Source: Hydrangea macrophylla (taxonomy: Eukaryota > Streptophyta > Magnoliopsida > Cornales > Hydrangeaceae). From it: a stretch of DNA of 64,000 nucleotides. The translations under genes were made by a program, and so were the position numbers. Positions within the stretch are counted from its first letter, which is position 1; each line of letters starts with the position of its first letter. The stretch lies in NCBI GenBank assembly GCA_033977485.1, contig CM066990.1, positions 14,636,001 through 14,700,000 of the forward strand, read 5' to 3'. Below are positions 33,470 through 44,579 of this stretch, one piece after another. The notes under the pieces are model-generated. The model was given only the letters and a program-made list of their open reading frames with translations. It searched no databases and was not told where the DNA came from.

Positions 33470-34080
33470 GTGACAGAACCCTACTCGAAATTATGCCAAT
33501 ACCGAGACACAGTCACCATCTTTAGCCAGATCACGAGGTTTGTCATCCCGCGCAAATTTAACCAGCCTCGCCTAGATCCCTATAACAGCTCGGGAAGCCC
33601 GGTCGACCACGTCCGAACCTACAAGGCTCAGATGGCCCTAGCCACCAAATCCGATGAACTACATTACATAGCCTTCCCCAGCACTTTGAAAGGCCCAGTC
33701 GTGCAATGGTTCTACTCCTTGGAGCCTCGATCGGTCTACAGTTTCAAGCAACTCAGCAATCAGTACTTCAACCAGTTCATTGGTATGCACGAACGGGCAA
33801 AGCTTGACATGCAGCTACTAACAATCAGACAAAGGGATAATGAGACCCTCAAGGAATTCACTGATCGGTTTAATCAAGAGAAGCTCAGAATCTATGATCT
33901 TGAAATTATTGCTATTATAGCATTCTGCTAACACACCAAGTGCGCCGCGTTGTTTCACAGAAACCGACCAGAAACCTTAGTTGAACTCACAGAGAGGGTT
34001 GGAGAATATATTGGCACTTAAGAATTTTTAAAGACCAAAGACACCGAGCGCGTAATCAACAAGTCTTCCAGAAGTAAGCG
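33470..34080 (+). pseudogene. gag: Tat-2 gag, central fragment
   Basis: Resumes with TEPYSKLCQYRD and FVIPRKFNQPRLDPYNSSGS, then AFPSTLKGPVVQWFYSLEPR, SFKQLSNQYFNQFIGMHERA and LKEFTDRFNQEKLRIYDLE, collinear with Tat-1 gag residues from TARVTQF onward. A TAA at 33929 replaces the codon after AFC (Tat-1 has AFCSGVQH). Gag-like text continues in shifted frames to about 34080 (KSSRSKRKRDQ-like basic end). No nucleocapsid finger is reached before the sequence switches to 3' spacer DNA. Confidence 0.85.
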
Positions 34081-35128
34081 AAAGCGAGATCAGCCCGGGA
34101 GTTCTGACAGTTCTTCCAGTTCACAGTAGACAGGTTTCGGCAGTCCCGACCAGACCTCCAGTTCACAGTGGTTTGAGTCCGACAGCCCCGACCCGACCTC
34201 TAGTTTGCAGCAGTCAGGATCTAGTGATCCCGACCTTGAATCTAGCTCAGAGTAATCGGGAGCCGGGTGATCCCGACCGAACCTCCTATCTCTAACAGTC
34301 TCGACCCATCCAACTATAGTGGTACTAGCCCGATCATCGGATGAAGCTCCGCAAACTATTAGAGAGGTCTTAAGAAGACCTCGGGCTCTAAACTCAGGCA
34401 CTAAAAAGACCTCGGGCTTCGAACCCAGGCACTAAAGACCTCGAGATCGCACCCGAGACAAAACACCTCGGGGTCAAAGGAATTCACTCAAGGAATTCAC
34501 TGATCGGTTTAATAAAGAGAAGCTCAGAATCTATGATCTTGAAACTGTTGCTATTATAGCATTCTGCTAACACACCAAGTGTGCCGCGTCGTTTCACAGA
34601 AACCGACCAGAAACCTTAGTTAAACTCACAGAGAGGGTTGGAGAATATATTGGCACTTAAGAATTTTTAAAGACCAAAGACACCGAGCGCGTAATCAACA
34701 AGTCTTCCAGAAGTAAGCGAAAGCGAGATCAGCCTGGGAGTTCTGACAGTTCTTCCAGTTCACAGTAGACAGGTTCCGGCAGTCCCGACCAGACCTCCAG
34801 TTCACAGTGGTTTGAGTCCGACAGCCCCGACCCGACCTCTAGTTTGCAGCAGTCAGGATCTAGTGATCCCGACCTTGAATCTAGCTCAGAGTAATCGGGA
34901 GCCGGGTGATCCCGACCCAACCTCCTGTCTCTAACAGTCTCGACCCATCCAACTATAGTGGTACTTGCCCGATCATCGGATGAAGCTCCGCAAACTATTA
35001 GAGAGGTCTTAAGAAGACCTCGGGCTCTAAACTCAGGCACTAAAGAGACCTCGGGCTTCGAACCCAGGCACTAAAGACCTCGAGATCGCACCCGAGACAA
35101 AACACCTCGGGGTCATACCCGAGGCATC
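33851..35128 (+). repeat. 639 bp direct tandem duplication in Tat-2
   Basis: 33851-34489 is repeated at 34490-35128 with about ten substitutions. Each unit contains the end of the gag fragment, a Ser/Pro/Asp-coding CCCGACC repeat stretch and the GACCTCGGGCT hairpin repeats. The left copy ends GGGGTCAAAGGAATTCACT and the right copy GGGGTCATACCCGAGG, locating the junction. Roughly 98% identity makes it younger than the LTR divergence of Tat-2. Confidence 0.92.
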
Positions 35129-35856
35129 GGCTTTGATTAGGTCTAACCTACGATGGGGTCAAATTCCCCTAGGTGGCTGATGATGGCAAGCTTCAAAAGA
35201 CCCTGCAACCACCATGATCCAGGTCGGTTACCTATAGTCCTAGCCTCCAAAAGACCCTTGTATTAGCGAAAGCTTGGGGGGCAGAATGGCACGATAGACT
35301 AAATAGGCAATCACACTAGGTACTTACAGGCCTTGGGTAACTAAATCCAACTCTTAGACAACCCAGGCACCTATAGTACTCAGAGGTAATAACTCCACTT
35401 AAGTCCAAACCGACAATAGAGGTGACTAAAATCTCTTAGGTTGGCCGACGATAGAGGAGCAAAAAGACCCTAAAGCAACGTCATTTAGGTCGGCTCCACC
35501 AACATGGTCAAACTCTTCTCCTAATAGTTTTGACAAAGGCTGACCGGGCGAAAGGTAACCATCCTGGGGAGTTAACATAAAAAGACCCTAAGGCAATACG
35601 CTTTAGGTTGGTTTTTCCAATATAGTCAAATTCTTTTGCCCACAACCTTGACGAAGGTTTATGAGTAGAAGATAACCATCGTGGGAGCTAACTCAAGCAA
35701 AAGACTCCGAATTAGGCCGAGTCTCAACTCTTGGCTAATTCCCGAGCACTCACAAGACTCAGAAGCTCCAAGGCAGCTTCCCTGAGCACTCCGACAGTGG
35801 CAAGTGGCATCAAACATATTTCCAAACTTGCCCCGATATGGCATCTAGCCAACCTT
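35129..35856. other. Tat-2 3' spacer
   Basis: Non-coding. Contains GACGATGG/AAGCTTCAAAAGACCCTGCAACCACC-like text homologous to 15690-15730 of Tat-1 in the opposite orientation, followed by three diverged repeats of AAAAGACCCTA(A/G)GGCAA type (about 35462, 35579, 35697). The antisense ORF present in Tat-0 and Tat-1 is absent. Confidence 0.65.
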
Positions 35857-35872
35857 GGAAATGGGAGGCAGT
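35857..35872 (+). other. Polypurine tract (Tat-2)
   Basis: GGAAATGGGAGGCAGT directly before the LTR start TGATACACCC. Confidence 0.85.
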
Positions 35873-36571
35873 TGATACACCCAAAATTAGCTCTATCCTA
35901 TTACCGAGCAGTTCAAATTAGTAGCCAGTCCATGTCCCGATCAAATCATGCACAACTCCTCGGACAAGCATCAGCCTGAGCGGTCTAGTCCACTCGAGAC
36001 TCACCATCCCGAGCGGTTCATTCACAATCAGACCAACAGGTCAGGAAGACCACACTGGCACGGTAAATACAGGCGCAGTCAAGGCAGGCCCACAAGGCAC
36101 GCCCCAGAATATTCCAGGCAGTTTCCTATTCAAACTAGAAGACTAATGGAAAGGGAAAATTGTTTCCTAATCTAATTAGGAAACCCCCACAATTAATGCC
36201 AATCAATCCTAATGCAACTCAGAAACTAACTTGATTGGTGTCAATCATATCCTAATTGGATTATATTTCCTTATCCATGTACGAGTAGGTCTCTTGCATC
36301 TATAAAAGAGACCACTCATTCCCATAGAAAGGGTTCAACTTTTCAGTCTCTACAGCACCTCTATAGCGGTCACCAACACGCCCGGCCGACCTACAGTAGC
36401 TCCAAACTATTGTTGGTTCACCACAGGTCCCCAACTTTTTATAGTGTAGTGAACGTGCTCAGACACACACATGGACTTAGGAACCTTCTTTAACAGGGCC
36501 GAACCACATACAAAAAAATAGTCTTTCTCTTTCTCTCCTTAAATTGCTTTAACCAAATTTTGGCATCATCA
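35873..36571 (+). repeat. 3' LTR of Tat-2 (699 bp)
   Basis: Partner of 24624-25320, TATA box at 36301-36308. About 55-60 differences by eye. Confidence 0.93.
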
Positions 36572-36576
36572 CTTAG
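36572..36576. repeat. Right target duplication of Tat-2 (CTTAG)
   Basis: Exact copy of 24619-24623. Confidence 0.92.
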
Positions 36577-36879
36577 GATGACAGATTTATGCACCCCCAA
36601 CTAATAAAGATTGTTCTAGACATACAGGAAGTGCTAAGAACAGTTTAATCATAGGACATGCAAGCCAGAAAAGATCACCATCATAATAGAAAATTGCAAA
36701 TGTTATAAATACAACTTCGTAATAGCATCCATTTTACAAATTATAATCCCCAAATTGGCACTTAAGACCTTATTACATAGAAAACTAAAATTAAAAACAA
36801 AACTTGCAATTCTTTATCCAACATTACACTTCAATTGAGAAAAGCTGAATCAAAGACACGACACAATCGAAACAAGTCC

Positions 36880-37876
36880 CTATTCTTCGAGCATGAAGAT
36901 TTCATCTTCCGTAAATGCTTCGTGCTTCACCAAATCTTCATAGTTGGAGGCCAAACACGATAATTCACGATTCCAGAAAGATCTGAAGCATCCAAAATAT
37001 CATCGACAGTGTCTGTATCCTCCAAAGAATTGATTGCACAGGCAAGAGGTGATCTAGATGGAGACATTAATAGAGGAGAATAATTTCTCAACTATTTGCT
37101 CTCTTGCAGTAGAGTACCAGGAAATCCTGTGTAAGGTCCAGGTCCATAAAATAGTTGGTGCAGAAGGAACACCGGCAGACCATTGTGAAATATAGTGATA
37201 ATCTTGGACAAAGGCAAACAAAAGAAAAATAAAAGAAAGAAGGTAAATAAAACAAATGAAAGAACTAATAGAAAGGAATAAACAAAACATGACAGAAAGA
37301 AAATGAAATGTGATAAAGTGTTAACCTCACTATTGGCGTGATAGAACCATGTGCACTAGCAGGTAGCGGGCATTGAAGTCGGAACAACAAATAGCTCATG
37401 TGCACATAGATATATAGAATCGAGTCAATAACAATGAAGTCATCCACATATATGATGACAGTGTTATGGCGTTCGGGCACCACATCCTGTAGATCTTCTT
37501 CAACCCATGGTTCCCACATCGAGTCGTTCTCCCATTGTTCCAAGAGTGCATCATCCACTTCCCTAATGAAATACTCTTCTGGTTCTCCTTCTTCTTTTGG
37601 AAGATCCATATTTGCAAAAGGGTTCATTTAGAGGAGGGCAGGATTATAAGGGATGTACCCTTGGGTCAGGTCAACTACATCATCAGCATCCGGACCTTGG
37701 TACGGTGAAAAGGAGAACGCAATCTCGGTAGTGGTCCATGTAGGGTTTTGATCTTCCGAATCAGCCCATGAACCAATAAAAAACATGGACCATGTACCAT
37801 CATGATTTGTCATTTTAAACAGCCTGCGGGGGATAGATAATAAAGAGTAGTGGGTTAAACGCAATGACATATTCAA
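36880..37876 (-). pseudogene. Athila-A accessory ORF between integrase and third ORF
   Basis: Homologous to 50128-51072 of Athila-B. Conserved blocks are GSWADSE, QGYIPY and PALL, the acidic VDDALLEQWENDSMWEPW, LQDVVPERHNTV followed by VDDF, and LLFRLQCPLPASA, then after a diverged T-rich stretch a C-terminal acidic end (EDEIFMLEE). A TAA follows PALL at about 37626. Stops fall inside the T-rich stretch (37300-37200), whereas both flanks remain recognisable, which suggests the stretch is an intron. A CCCCCGCAG acceptor-like site lies just upstream of the first conserved block. I do not recognise the protein family. Confidence 0.6.
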
Positions 37877-37974
37877 AAAGACAGAAATGAATAAAGCAAA
37901 CTAAGTGCAACAAACGGAATAAATACAACAACAGTGTGAGAACACTCTTTAGTGTTTTTAAGTAGAGGAATAGC

Positions 37975-38534
37975 TGGGCTCATCCAGCTAGATGTGCTCA
38001 GATTCTAGTTAGAAGTTCTCTAAGAACGACTTTAATCTTTGGCCGTTGACCTTGAAACTTTCGTCGTTCTTAGGATTTATAAGCTCAACAGCCCCGTGTG
38101 GGAAAATAGATTTAACAATGAATGGTTCTATCCACCGAGAGCGGAGCTTCCCAGGAAATCGGTGAAGGCGAGAGTCGTATAATAAGACTTTTTATCCTAG
38201 CTCGAATGATTTACGAAAGATCATTCTATCGTGGTGAGCCTTTAACCTTTCCTTATGTATTTTGGCATTGTCGTACGCATCGCGACGTATTTCTTCTAGT
38301 TCAGCTAACTGGAGTTTCCGGAGATGACCTCCCTCTTTAATATCAAAATTCAATAAGCATGTCACCCAATACGCTTTGTGCTCAATTTTGACAGGGAGGT
38401 GACATGCCTTTCTGTACACTAGCCTGTACAAGGACATTCCCAGATTTGTCTTGTAAGCAGTACGGTATGCCCATAGAGCATCGGTCAGCTTGTATGCCCA
38501 GTCTTTCCGATTTGAACTAACTGTCTTCTCAGTT
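37975..38534 (-). pseudogene. Athila-A integrase C-terminal remnant
   Basis: Encodes [43 protein letters not shown] and the following C-terminal region, matching residues of the Athila-B integrase (51225-52574). Upstream the sequence jumps at about 38534 directly into the RT segment (equivalent to 53276 in Athila-B), so the catalytic core, zinc finger, RNase H and RT C-terminus are deleted, about 1.5 kb. Confidence 0.85.
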
Positions 38535-40334
38535 TATTACTAGGTGTTTATCCTCGTATCATGCTAGCACACGTTCTAGATTGTCTAAGAAAATTTTGAA
38601 ACTATGGCCGAACACCAAAAAATCATCCATAAATATTTTGAGTATTTGCTTGACCATATCGCTAAAGATACTTAACATTTACAGCTAAAATGTAGCAGGT
38701 GCATTGCATAAACCAAAAGGCATACGACGGTAAGAAAAATTACCGAACGAACATGTGAAAGTTGTTTTCTCTTGACCTTTAGGAGCGATTTCAATTTGGT
38801 TATACCCACTGTATCTGTCCAGAAAGTAATAGTACTTATGACCCGCCACTCGTTCTAGCATTTGATCCATGAATGGCAATGGGAAGTGGTCTTTTCGGGT
38901 CACAGTATTCAGTTTTCGGTAATCAATACACATTCGCCATCTGGTGGGGACGCGTGTTGGTACCAATTCACCGACTTTATTTGGGATTACTGTTATATCC
39001 GCCTTTTTGGGCTCCACTTGGGTTGGGCTAACCAAAGGGCTATTAGAAATAGGATATATAATCCCAACATCTAGTAGTTTTAGAACTTCATTTTTTACTA
39101 CTTCTTGCATGTTGGGATTCAGACACCTTTGCATTTGTCGCGAAAGTTTAGCGTCTTCCTCCAGATATATTTTATGGGTGCAAATAGACGGACTTATGCC
39201 TTTGAGGTCGGCAATAGTCCATCCTAATGATCCCTTATGTTGTTTCAACATTTGGACTAACTTATCCTCTTGTTCAGAATTTAACGTAGATGAGATTATG
39301 ACAGGATAAGTCTTTTCAGTCCCTAGGAAAGCATGTTTGAGCTCTTTTAGGAGCTCCTTTAATTCCAAATCGGGAAATTGAAAGTTGGAGGGCATGACTA
39401 TTTTTGTTTTGGGAAACAGTGGTTCATATGGTGCTATCCACATGCATTCAACTTTATCCTCCTCTTTCATTTCCATCATCAGGCAACTTAGATTTAGGTC
39501 GCCATCCAATGTGGTAGAGTTTTTAGGTTGGTAGACGGCATCAAATTGTGCCACTACTACCTCCAAAGGATCTTTATAATCGACCAAATCGACCTCATCT
39601 TCAATGACCGTTTCGATGTAGTTAACTTCCTCCTCATCCTCGTATTCTTCAGGTCGGGGATTTGAAAAGATTTTGACATTTAAAGTCATGTTCCCGAATA
39701 TGATGGTCATTATGCCACTTTTTATTTTGATTGTGGCATTAATTGTGTTGAGGAATGGGCGTCCGAATATTACCGGGATTTGTGCACAAGGATTAGACAC
39801 AGGTTCAGTGTCTAAGATCACGAAATCAACTGAGAAGACAAATGAGTCAATTTGAATGAGGACGTCCTCCAGTATTCCTCTAGGGTATTTGACTGACCTA
39901 TCTGCCAGTTTTAGTGCAACTCGGGTAGATTTGAGTTCACCTAAGCCTAGTTGTTTGTAAACTGAATATGGTAGTAGGTTTACGCTTGCTCCTAAATCGA
40001 GGAGTGCGTTGTTTATTCTTTGATTCCCAATTCGACATGAGACAATGGGAGTACCGAAGTTTTTAAGTTTTGGAGGCAACTCATTTTGAATGATTACGCT
40101 TGCTTGGCAAGCAACGTAAGCGTGTTTCTTCACACTTTGCCTCCTTTTGACCGTACATAAGTCTTTGAGATACTTAGCGTAGGCTGGTACTTGTTTAATA
40201 GCATCAAGGAGTAGAAGGTTTATTTTGACTTGTGTAAACAATTCCAAGAACTTCTGATTCTTTACCTCATTTTTGGGCTTCTTTAACCTTTGAGGATATG
40301 GTGCGAGGAAAGGGCATTTTCGGTAATTCGTCAT
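38535..40334 (-). pseudogene. Athila-A gag C-terminus, protease and RT N-terminal half
   Basis: A long open frame (549 codons, 38685-40334) reads from the gag/protease linker (FLAPYPQRLKKPKNE) through protease (ALLDLGASVNLLPYSVYKQLG, with D-L-G in place of D-S/T-G as usual in Athila) into RT (WRMCIDYRKLNTVTRKDHFPLP, FLDRYSGYNQIEIAP, RRMPFGLCNAPATF). A stop at 38685 and the deletion at 38534 end it near the FxDD motif. In this copy the protease-RT junction is open, while Athila-B has a frameshift there. Confidence 0.9.
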
Positions 40335-42033
40335 TAACGGGCTCCTTTATGGGCCTTCTCTCAACTTCTTCCACTTCTCTAGGAGCTTCATCATTTATTT
40401 CTAATGGTTCATTGTTAGTGGATGGCTCCTCTTCCAGAATTGAAGGTTTATTTTTATTTACCACTTCATCCTACTCGTACTCTTCAGGAGTAGAGAGAGG
40501 CATGTTTTGCCCTATAATCTTGCTACATCTCAGAGTGGTCACAGCTTTTGCGTGTTCTTGATTATTGGGACCAATGTTGTATCCCTTAGGGTTTTGAAGT
40601 GGTTGGGCAAGAAACGTCCCACTTGGCCCCTCTTGTCGTGCATCCATTCTCTCTAACGTTGCGGACATTTTACTTGTCATTTAAATTAATTGCCATGTTA
40701 AATTCGCGTTAGAGAGTGGATCTTCTTCTTGCACCTTTTTATGTGGTGGAACGTACACGTTTGACTATTGATTATTAGAGGGTTGAGCTTGGTTGTAGTT
40801 GTTTGATCTATTTTGATTGAATAGCTGGGACTGTCTATTGTATTGCCCTGATATTGATTATTGTTGTTGTAGGGCTATTATTGTTGATATTGATTTTGGG
40901 TCCCAGCGTCATTTTTCCAATCAAAACTTGAGTGATTCCATCCATTATTATTATTCTGAAAATTGTTGTTATTATAGGAATTTCCCGGCCCCCTATACCC
41001 TTGCATGGCATTCATTTCCATGGGGGATTGTTCTTGGAAATACGGCACATTGGGACAGTATTGAGTAGTGTGTCCCAACATATTGCATGTGTTGCATGGT
41101 TCTTCAGGCAAAACCTGCCTAGAACTCTCTCCTTTCATCCCTAACTCTTCTACTTTCTTTGCTAGTTCCTCGTATTTGGTCATTAGATGATCTTTACTTT
41201 TTAACTGATAGATACTTTTCTCCTCTACACCTGATATTTGTGCTCGTGGGATATCCTCAGAGTTAGACCATTCGTGTGTATGTTTGGCTAACCACTCGAA
41301 GTGGGTTTCAGCCTCTTCGGTGTTTTTGCGAAGGAATGGATCTGAGCTCATGGTTTCAGCCAGTTTTTTCGTTTCACCATTTAATCCTTCGTAAAAGTAG
41401 CTAATGGTTTGCCATTTCTCATACCCGTGATGTGGGCATGAGAGAAGCAAATCTTTTAAACGCTCCTACGTTTGAGTGAAGGTTTCATTGCTCTTTTGTT
41501 TGTAGGAATTTATTTGACGTTTTAGTTCAGTGGTCATGCGAGGTGGAAAGAATTTCTTTAAGAATGTCGTGTTCATCGCATGCCAGGTGAAAATCGAATT
41601 TGGCTTGAATGAGTAGCCATGCTTTTGCTTTTTCCTTTAAGGTGAAGGGAAATAGCATTAGGTGTGTCACATCCACAAGACAATTTTGTGAGAATGTTTT
41701 ACAAACATCCTCGAAGTCCTTGACATGTAGATATGCCTTCTCGCTCTCCATTCCATAGAAGGTTGGAAGGAGTTGAATCATTCTATTGTGAAATTAGAAT
41801 TCGTCTACATGTGGTGGAATGAGAATACAAGAAGGTGTAGGAGCATATTCAGGTGTCATGAGATCGCACAAAAGACGAAGCGAATCATTAATTGGTACAA
41901 CCACATTTTCACCATTTTCACTTTGATTATCGGCCATTGAATCAGTAGGTATGACTACGGGATTAATAGAATCAGAGGAATCAACTAAGTAGAATGGATT
42001 TTTGAAAATTCCTTCAATAGAATTATCGGACAA
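40335..42033 (-). pseudogene. gag: Athila-A gag
   Basis: Starts MSDNSIEGIFKNPFY at 42033. A stop follows VDEF (41794). The capsid part has MIQLLPTFYGMESEKAYLHV, DFEDVCKTFSQ and LMLFPFTLKEKAKAWL, with a frameshift near 41590. The next frame from 41450 has CPHHGYEKWQTISYFYEGL, and the zinc knuckle CNTCNMLGHTTQYC (C-x2-C-x4-H-x4-C, intact here, unlike Athila-B). An Asn/Gln-rich tract follows (40880-40960). At least four stops or frameshifts. Confidence 0.88.
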
Positions 42034-42139
42034 GAAAGGGAAAGGATCTTAAAATGTTTTAATCTAAAGAATTAAAAGAAAAGGAAAATAGAAAGGGGTA
42101 AAGATAGATCGAGGTAATCTAAGAGTTAGCTAGTTACCT

Positions 42140-42157
42140 TCCCTAGCAACGACGCCA
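42140..42157 (-). other. Primer binding site (Athila-A), decayed
   Basis: Minus strand TGGCGTCGTTGCTAGGGA, six bases from the LTR. Athila-B has TGGCGCCGTTGCCGGGGA. Both changes are C to T/G to A transitions at CpG or adjacent sites. Confidence 0.85.
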
Positions 42158-42826
42158 ACAACTTGACATGAGAATAATTTGTGTGCGCTTGTGTGCTATA
42201 CCCAAGTGTAGGTAGACGTGCAAGTAGTAATCTGGTTAAGACCAGGTCGATCCCATAGGGAAGGTTGCAGACTAAGTACCTAGATTAGACTCTAAAAAGA
42301 AAATAAAAATCAATGTTTAAGGAAAGTGTAGAACACGGAGTTCCACGATTATCAATTACTAAAAAAAAGCAACTAAATTAAATTAAACTAATGATTAACT
42401 AATTAACTAAAGCAATATTTTAAAATCATGTTTTTACTTAATAAAAAGGAAGTGTTGGGATCACACGAATCCACTACGACCTAACCATCTACCATGCAGT
42501 TGCATTAAAGCTCAATGGAGTATATCTTCTACAGTATCTTGTATTTCTCTAAAAATAAAGAATCCATAGCCCTTTCATGACCGGGACTATATCATCACAG
42601 TTAATTTGAAATACGTGAAAGTGGTTTAAAACAATAGTTAAGACTCACACCTACAATAGTGTTAGCATTGATGGTGGTTTGCAAAAGATATTGAAGAAAA
42701 ATGCTTTAAGGCCTTAAGTTCAGAGATTGTTTTGACAAACTGAGCATTTGGGGATAGTTTGATAACAAATCTCTAAAGCAGAAAGTCTAGGAATACTGCA
42801 TAGAATGTTCTAAAGAATCAGAGGGC

Positions 42827-42945
42827 TCGATCGATCGACGCGCTTTCGATCAATCGAATCTCGTTAACTGTCAATCGATCAAAATTCCTTTGATCGCTTG
42901 ACTGTACTCTGGTACAATCGATTGAACTAACTTCAATCGATCGAA
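42827..42945. repeat. GATCGATCGAA cluster, Athila-A 5' LTR (inner)
   Basis: Six units including GATCGATCGACGCG and CTTTCGATCAATCGAA. Confidence 0.8.
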
Positions 42946-43440
42946 CACAGGTCTCAAACTGATGCATGGCAAAGGCTAGAGATCACTATTTCATTGTGAT
43001 CTCCTAACCCTAGGACTACTCAAACATGGTCTGGAGTGTCTCAGATTCGTTTTTAACGTAAATATTCATTAAGGCTTTGTTTGGTTGTGATTTAAACATG
43101 AAAAAAACCTATGAAACTATGGTTTTATCACTACTAACAAGAAAAACTTCGATCTATTCAGATTGTAACTATTGAAACTACTAAAAGACTATAAATAAAA
43201 TGAATTAAATAGAACCTTGGATGAACAGAGTTATTTATTAACTTCAAACTTCAATCAAATCCAATACCCAAGCAATAAAACCTACAAAACTCAAGTAAAC
43301 ACACACTCTCTCTCTAAAACTGTTGAAAAAAAATGTGTGCATCATAATGGACATAAACAAAATGAATATATATGCTAAAACCTAGAGCTAGGGTTAAAAA
43401 CTCCGTCTCTGCCGCATGCGCGTAAGTTCTGATAAAAGCT

Positions 43441-43560
43441 ATGTTCGATCGATCGAACATCACTCGATCGATTGAACTTCTGGGATCTTCAAGCGCTTGA
43501 ACAACGTTCGATCTATCAAACCCTCAATCGCTTAAGGTGTCTTCGATCGCTCGAACTTCA
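43441..43560. repeat. GATCGATCGAA cluster, Athila-A 5' LTR (outer)
   Basis: Includes GTTCGATCGATCGAAC (a perfect 16 bp palindrome) and GATCGCTCGAAC. Confidence 0.8.
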
Positions 43561-43814
43561 CTTTTCATCTTTGAATTACCTTTCTTATAATCTAGTTTTC
43601 CTTTTATCCTGTTAGTTATTCCTGCACCCAGCAAAATAGTAATCTGCACGAATAACAGCTTAAAATAGCACAACTTATCAAAGATTAGTCATATTGTATA
43701 AAAACTGTCATTGTAATCCAAATTGTAGATTTACAAGGGAGTTGTAGACTAAATCAGTGTATTTCTTTACTTTAGCGCGGTTGTATTTTACAAATACCCC
43801 CGCTTGTCAATGAG

Positions 43815-43910
43815 TAAAATGAATTTTTCAATGAGCGAATTAATGAGTTCTTTACTGGTAGCGGAAGGGGTGATCAAACCTGGGGTCAACATTCTGAACA
43901 TTGAGAAAAG
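43815..43910 (+). pseudogene. gag: Copia gag, central fragment between the two Athila elements
   Basis: About 96 bp encoding KMNFSMSELMSSLLVAEG and IKPGVNILNIEK. It continues the frame left at 8067 (NMN) and is continued at 58554. Recognising this sliver is what identifies the two flanking Athila copies as independent insertions into one gene. Confidence 0.88.
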
Positions 43911-43915
43911 CGCTT
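43911..43915. repeat. Left target duplication of Athila-B (CGCTT)
   Basis: Exact copy at 58549-58553. Confidence 0.93.
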
Positions 43916-44579
43916 TGACACGATAGAAATCTTGTGTGCGCTTGTGTGCTATACCCAAGTGTAGGTTGACGTGCAAGTAGTAACTGGTAAGACCAGGTCG
44001 ATCCCACAGGGAAGGATAGAAATCAACTCACTTAGATTAAACTCCAAAAGAAAAATAAAAATTCAATATTTTAAGAGAAGTGTAGAACACAAAGTTCTAC
44101 AATCGACAACTACTAAACTTAAAAGCAACTAAATTAAATAAACTAATAACTAACTATTTAACTAAAACAAGATTTGGAAATGGTTTTTTTTCTTAATAAA
44201 AGAAAGTGTTGGGATCACGCGAATCCACCATGACTCAACCATCTACCATGCAAATGCAATTAAGCTCAACGGAGGTCAACCTCTACAGTATCCTGTACTT
44301 CTCTAAGGATGTAGAATCAATAGTCCTTTCATGACCGGGACTATATCATCACAATTAAGTTTGAAATACACAAAGGTGGTTTAATTCAATAGTTAAGACT
44401 CTCACCTACAATGGTATTAGCATTGAGGGTGGTTTGCAAAATATATTGAAAGAAAAATGCCTTAAGGCTTAAAGTTTAAAGACTGTTTTGACAAACTGAG
44501 CATATGGGGACAGTTTGATAACGAATCAGTAAAGCAGAAAGTCTTGGAATACTGTATTAGATGTCTTCAAGAATCAGAG

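Larger units (their letters stand above)
24624..36571 (+). mobile_element. Tat-lineage retrotransposon derivative (Tat-2), internally deleted
   Basis: Bounded by LTRs 24624-25320 and 35873-36571 and a perfect CTTAG duplication. It keeps the primer site, the gag start, part of the gag capsid region, a 639 bp tandem duplication, the 3' spacer with the 30 bp hairpin repeat, and a PPT. Protease, RT, RNase H, integrase and the antisense ORF are all missing, so without the Ogre-like insert it is about 4 kb and could only have moved in trans. Its LTR differs from those of Tat-0 and Tat-1 (starts TGATACACCC) but ends the same (GGCATCATCA), a separate subfamily. LTR divergence is roughly 8-9% by eye. 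Confidence 0.92.
8068..43809 (-). mobile_element. Athila-lineage Ty3/gypsy retrotransposon A, split by two Tat elements
   Basis: The LTRs are 42164-43809 (5' in element sense) and 8068-9714 (3'), both starting TGACA(C/T)GAGAATAATTT on the plus strand and ending CCCCCGCTTGTCA. The primer site is at 42140-42157. gag, protease and RT run leftward from 42033, followed by the integrase C-terminus, an accessory ORF and a third ORF. It is interrupted by Tat-2 (24624-36571) and Tat-1 (11592-22331). Excluding these, about 13.0 kb remains, against 14.6 kb for Athila-B; the difference matches a roughly 1.5 kb deletion at 38534 removing RT C-terminus, RNase H and most of integrase. LTR divergence is roughly 7-8% by eye. 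Confidence 0.93.
42164..43809 (-). repeat. 5' LTR of Athila-A (1646 bp)
   Basis: Partner of 8068-9714. GATCGATC clusters at 42827-42945 and 43441-43560 are better preserved than in the partner. Confidence 0.92.

Noticed and set aside
34090..35040. Two near-identical 103-codon minus-strand frames in Tat-2
   Set aside because: They are the same frame counted twice by the 639 bp duplication, antisense to gag-end and hairpin-repeat DNA, without homology to the Tat antisense ORF.
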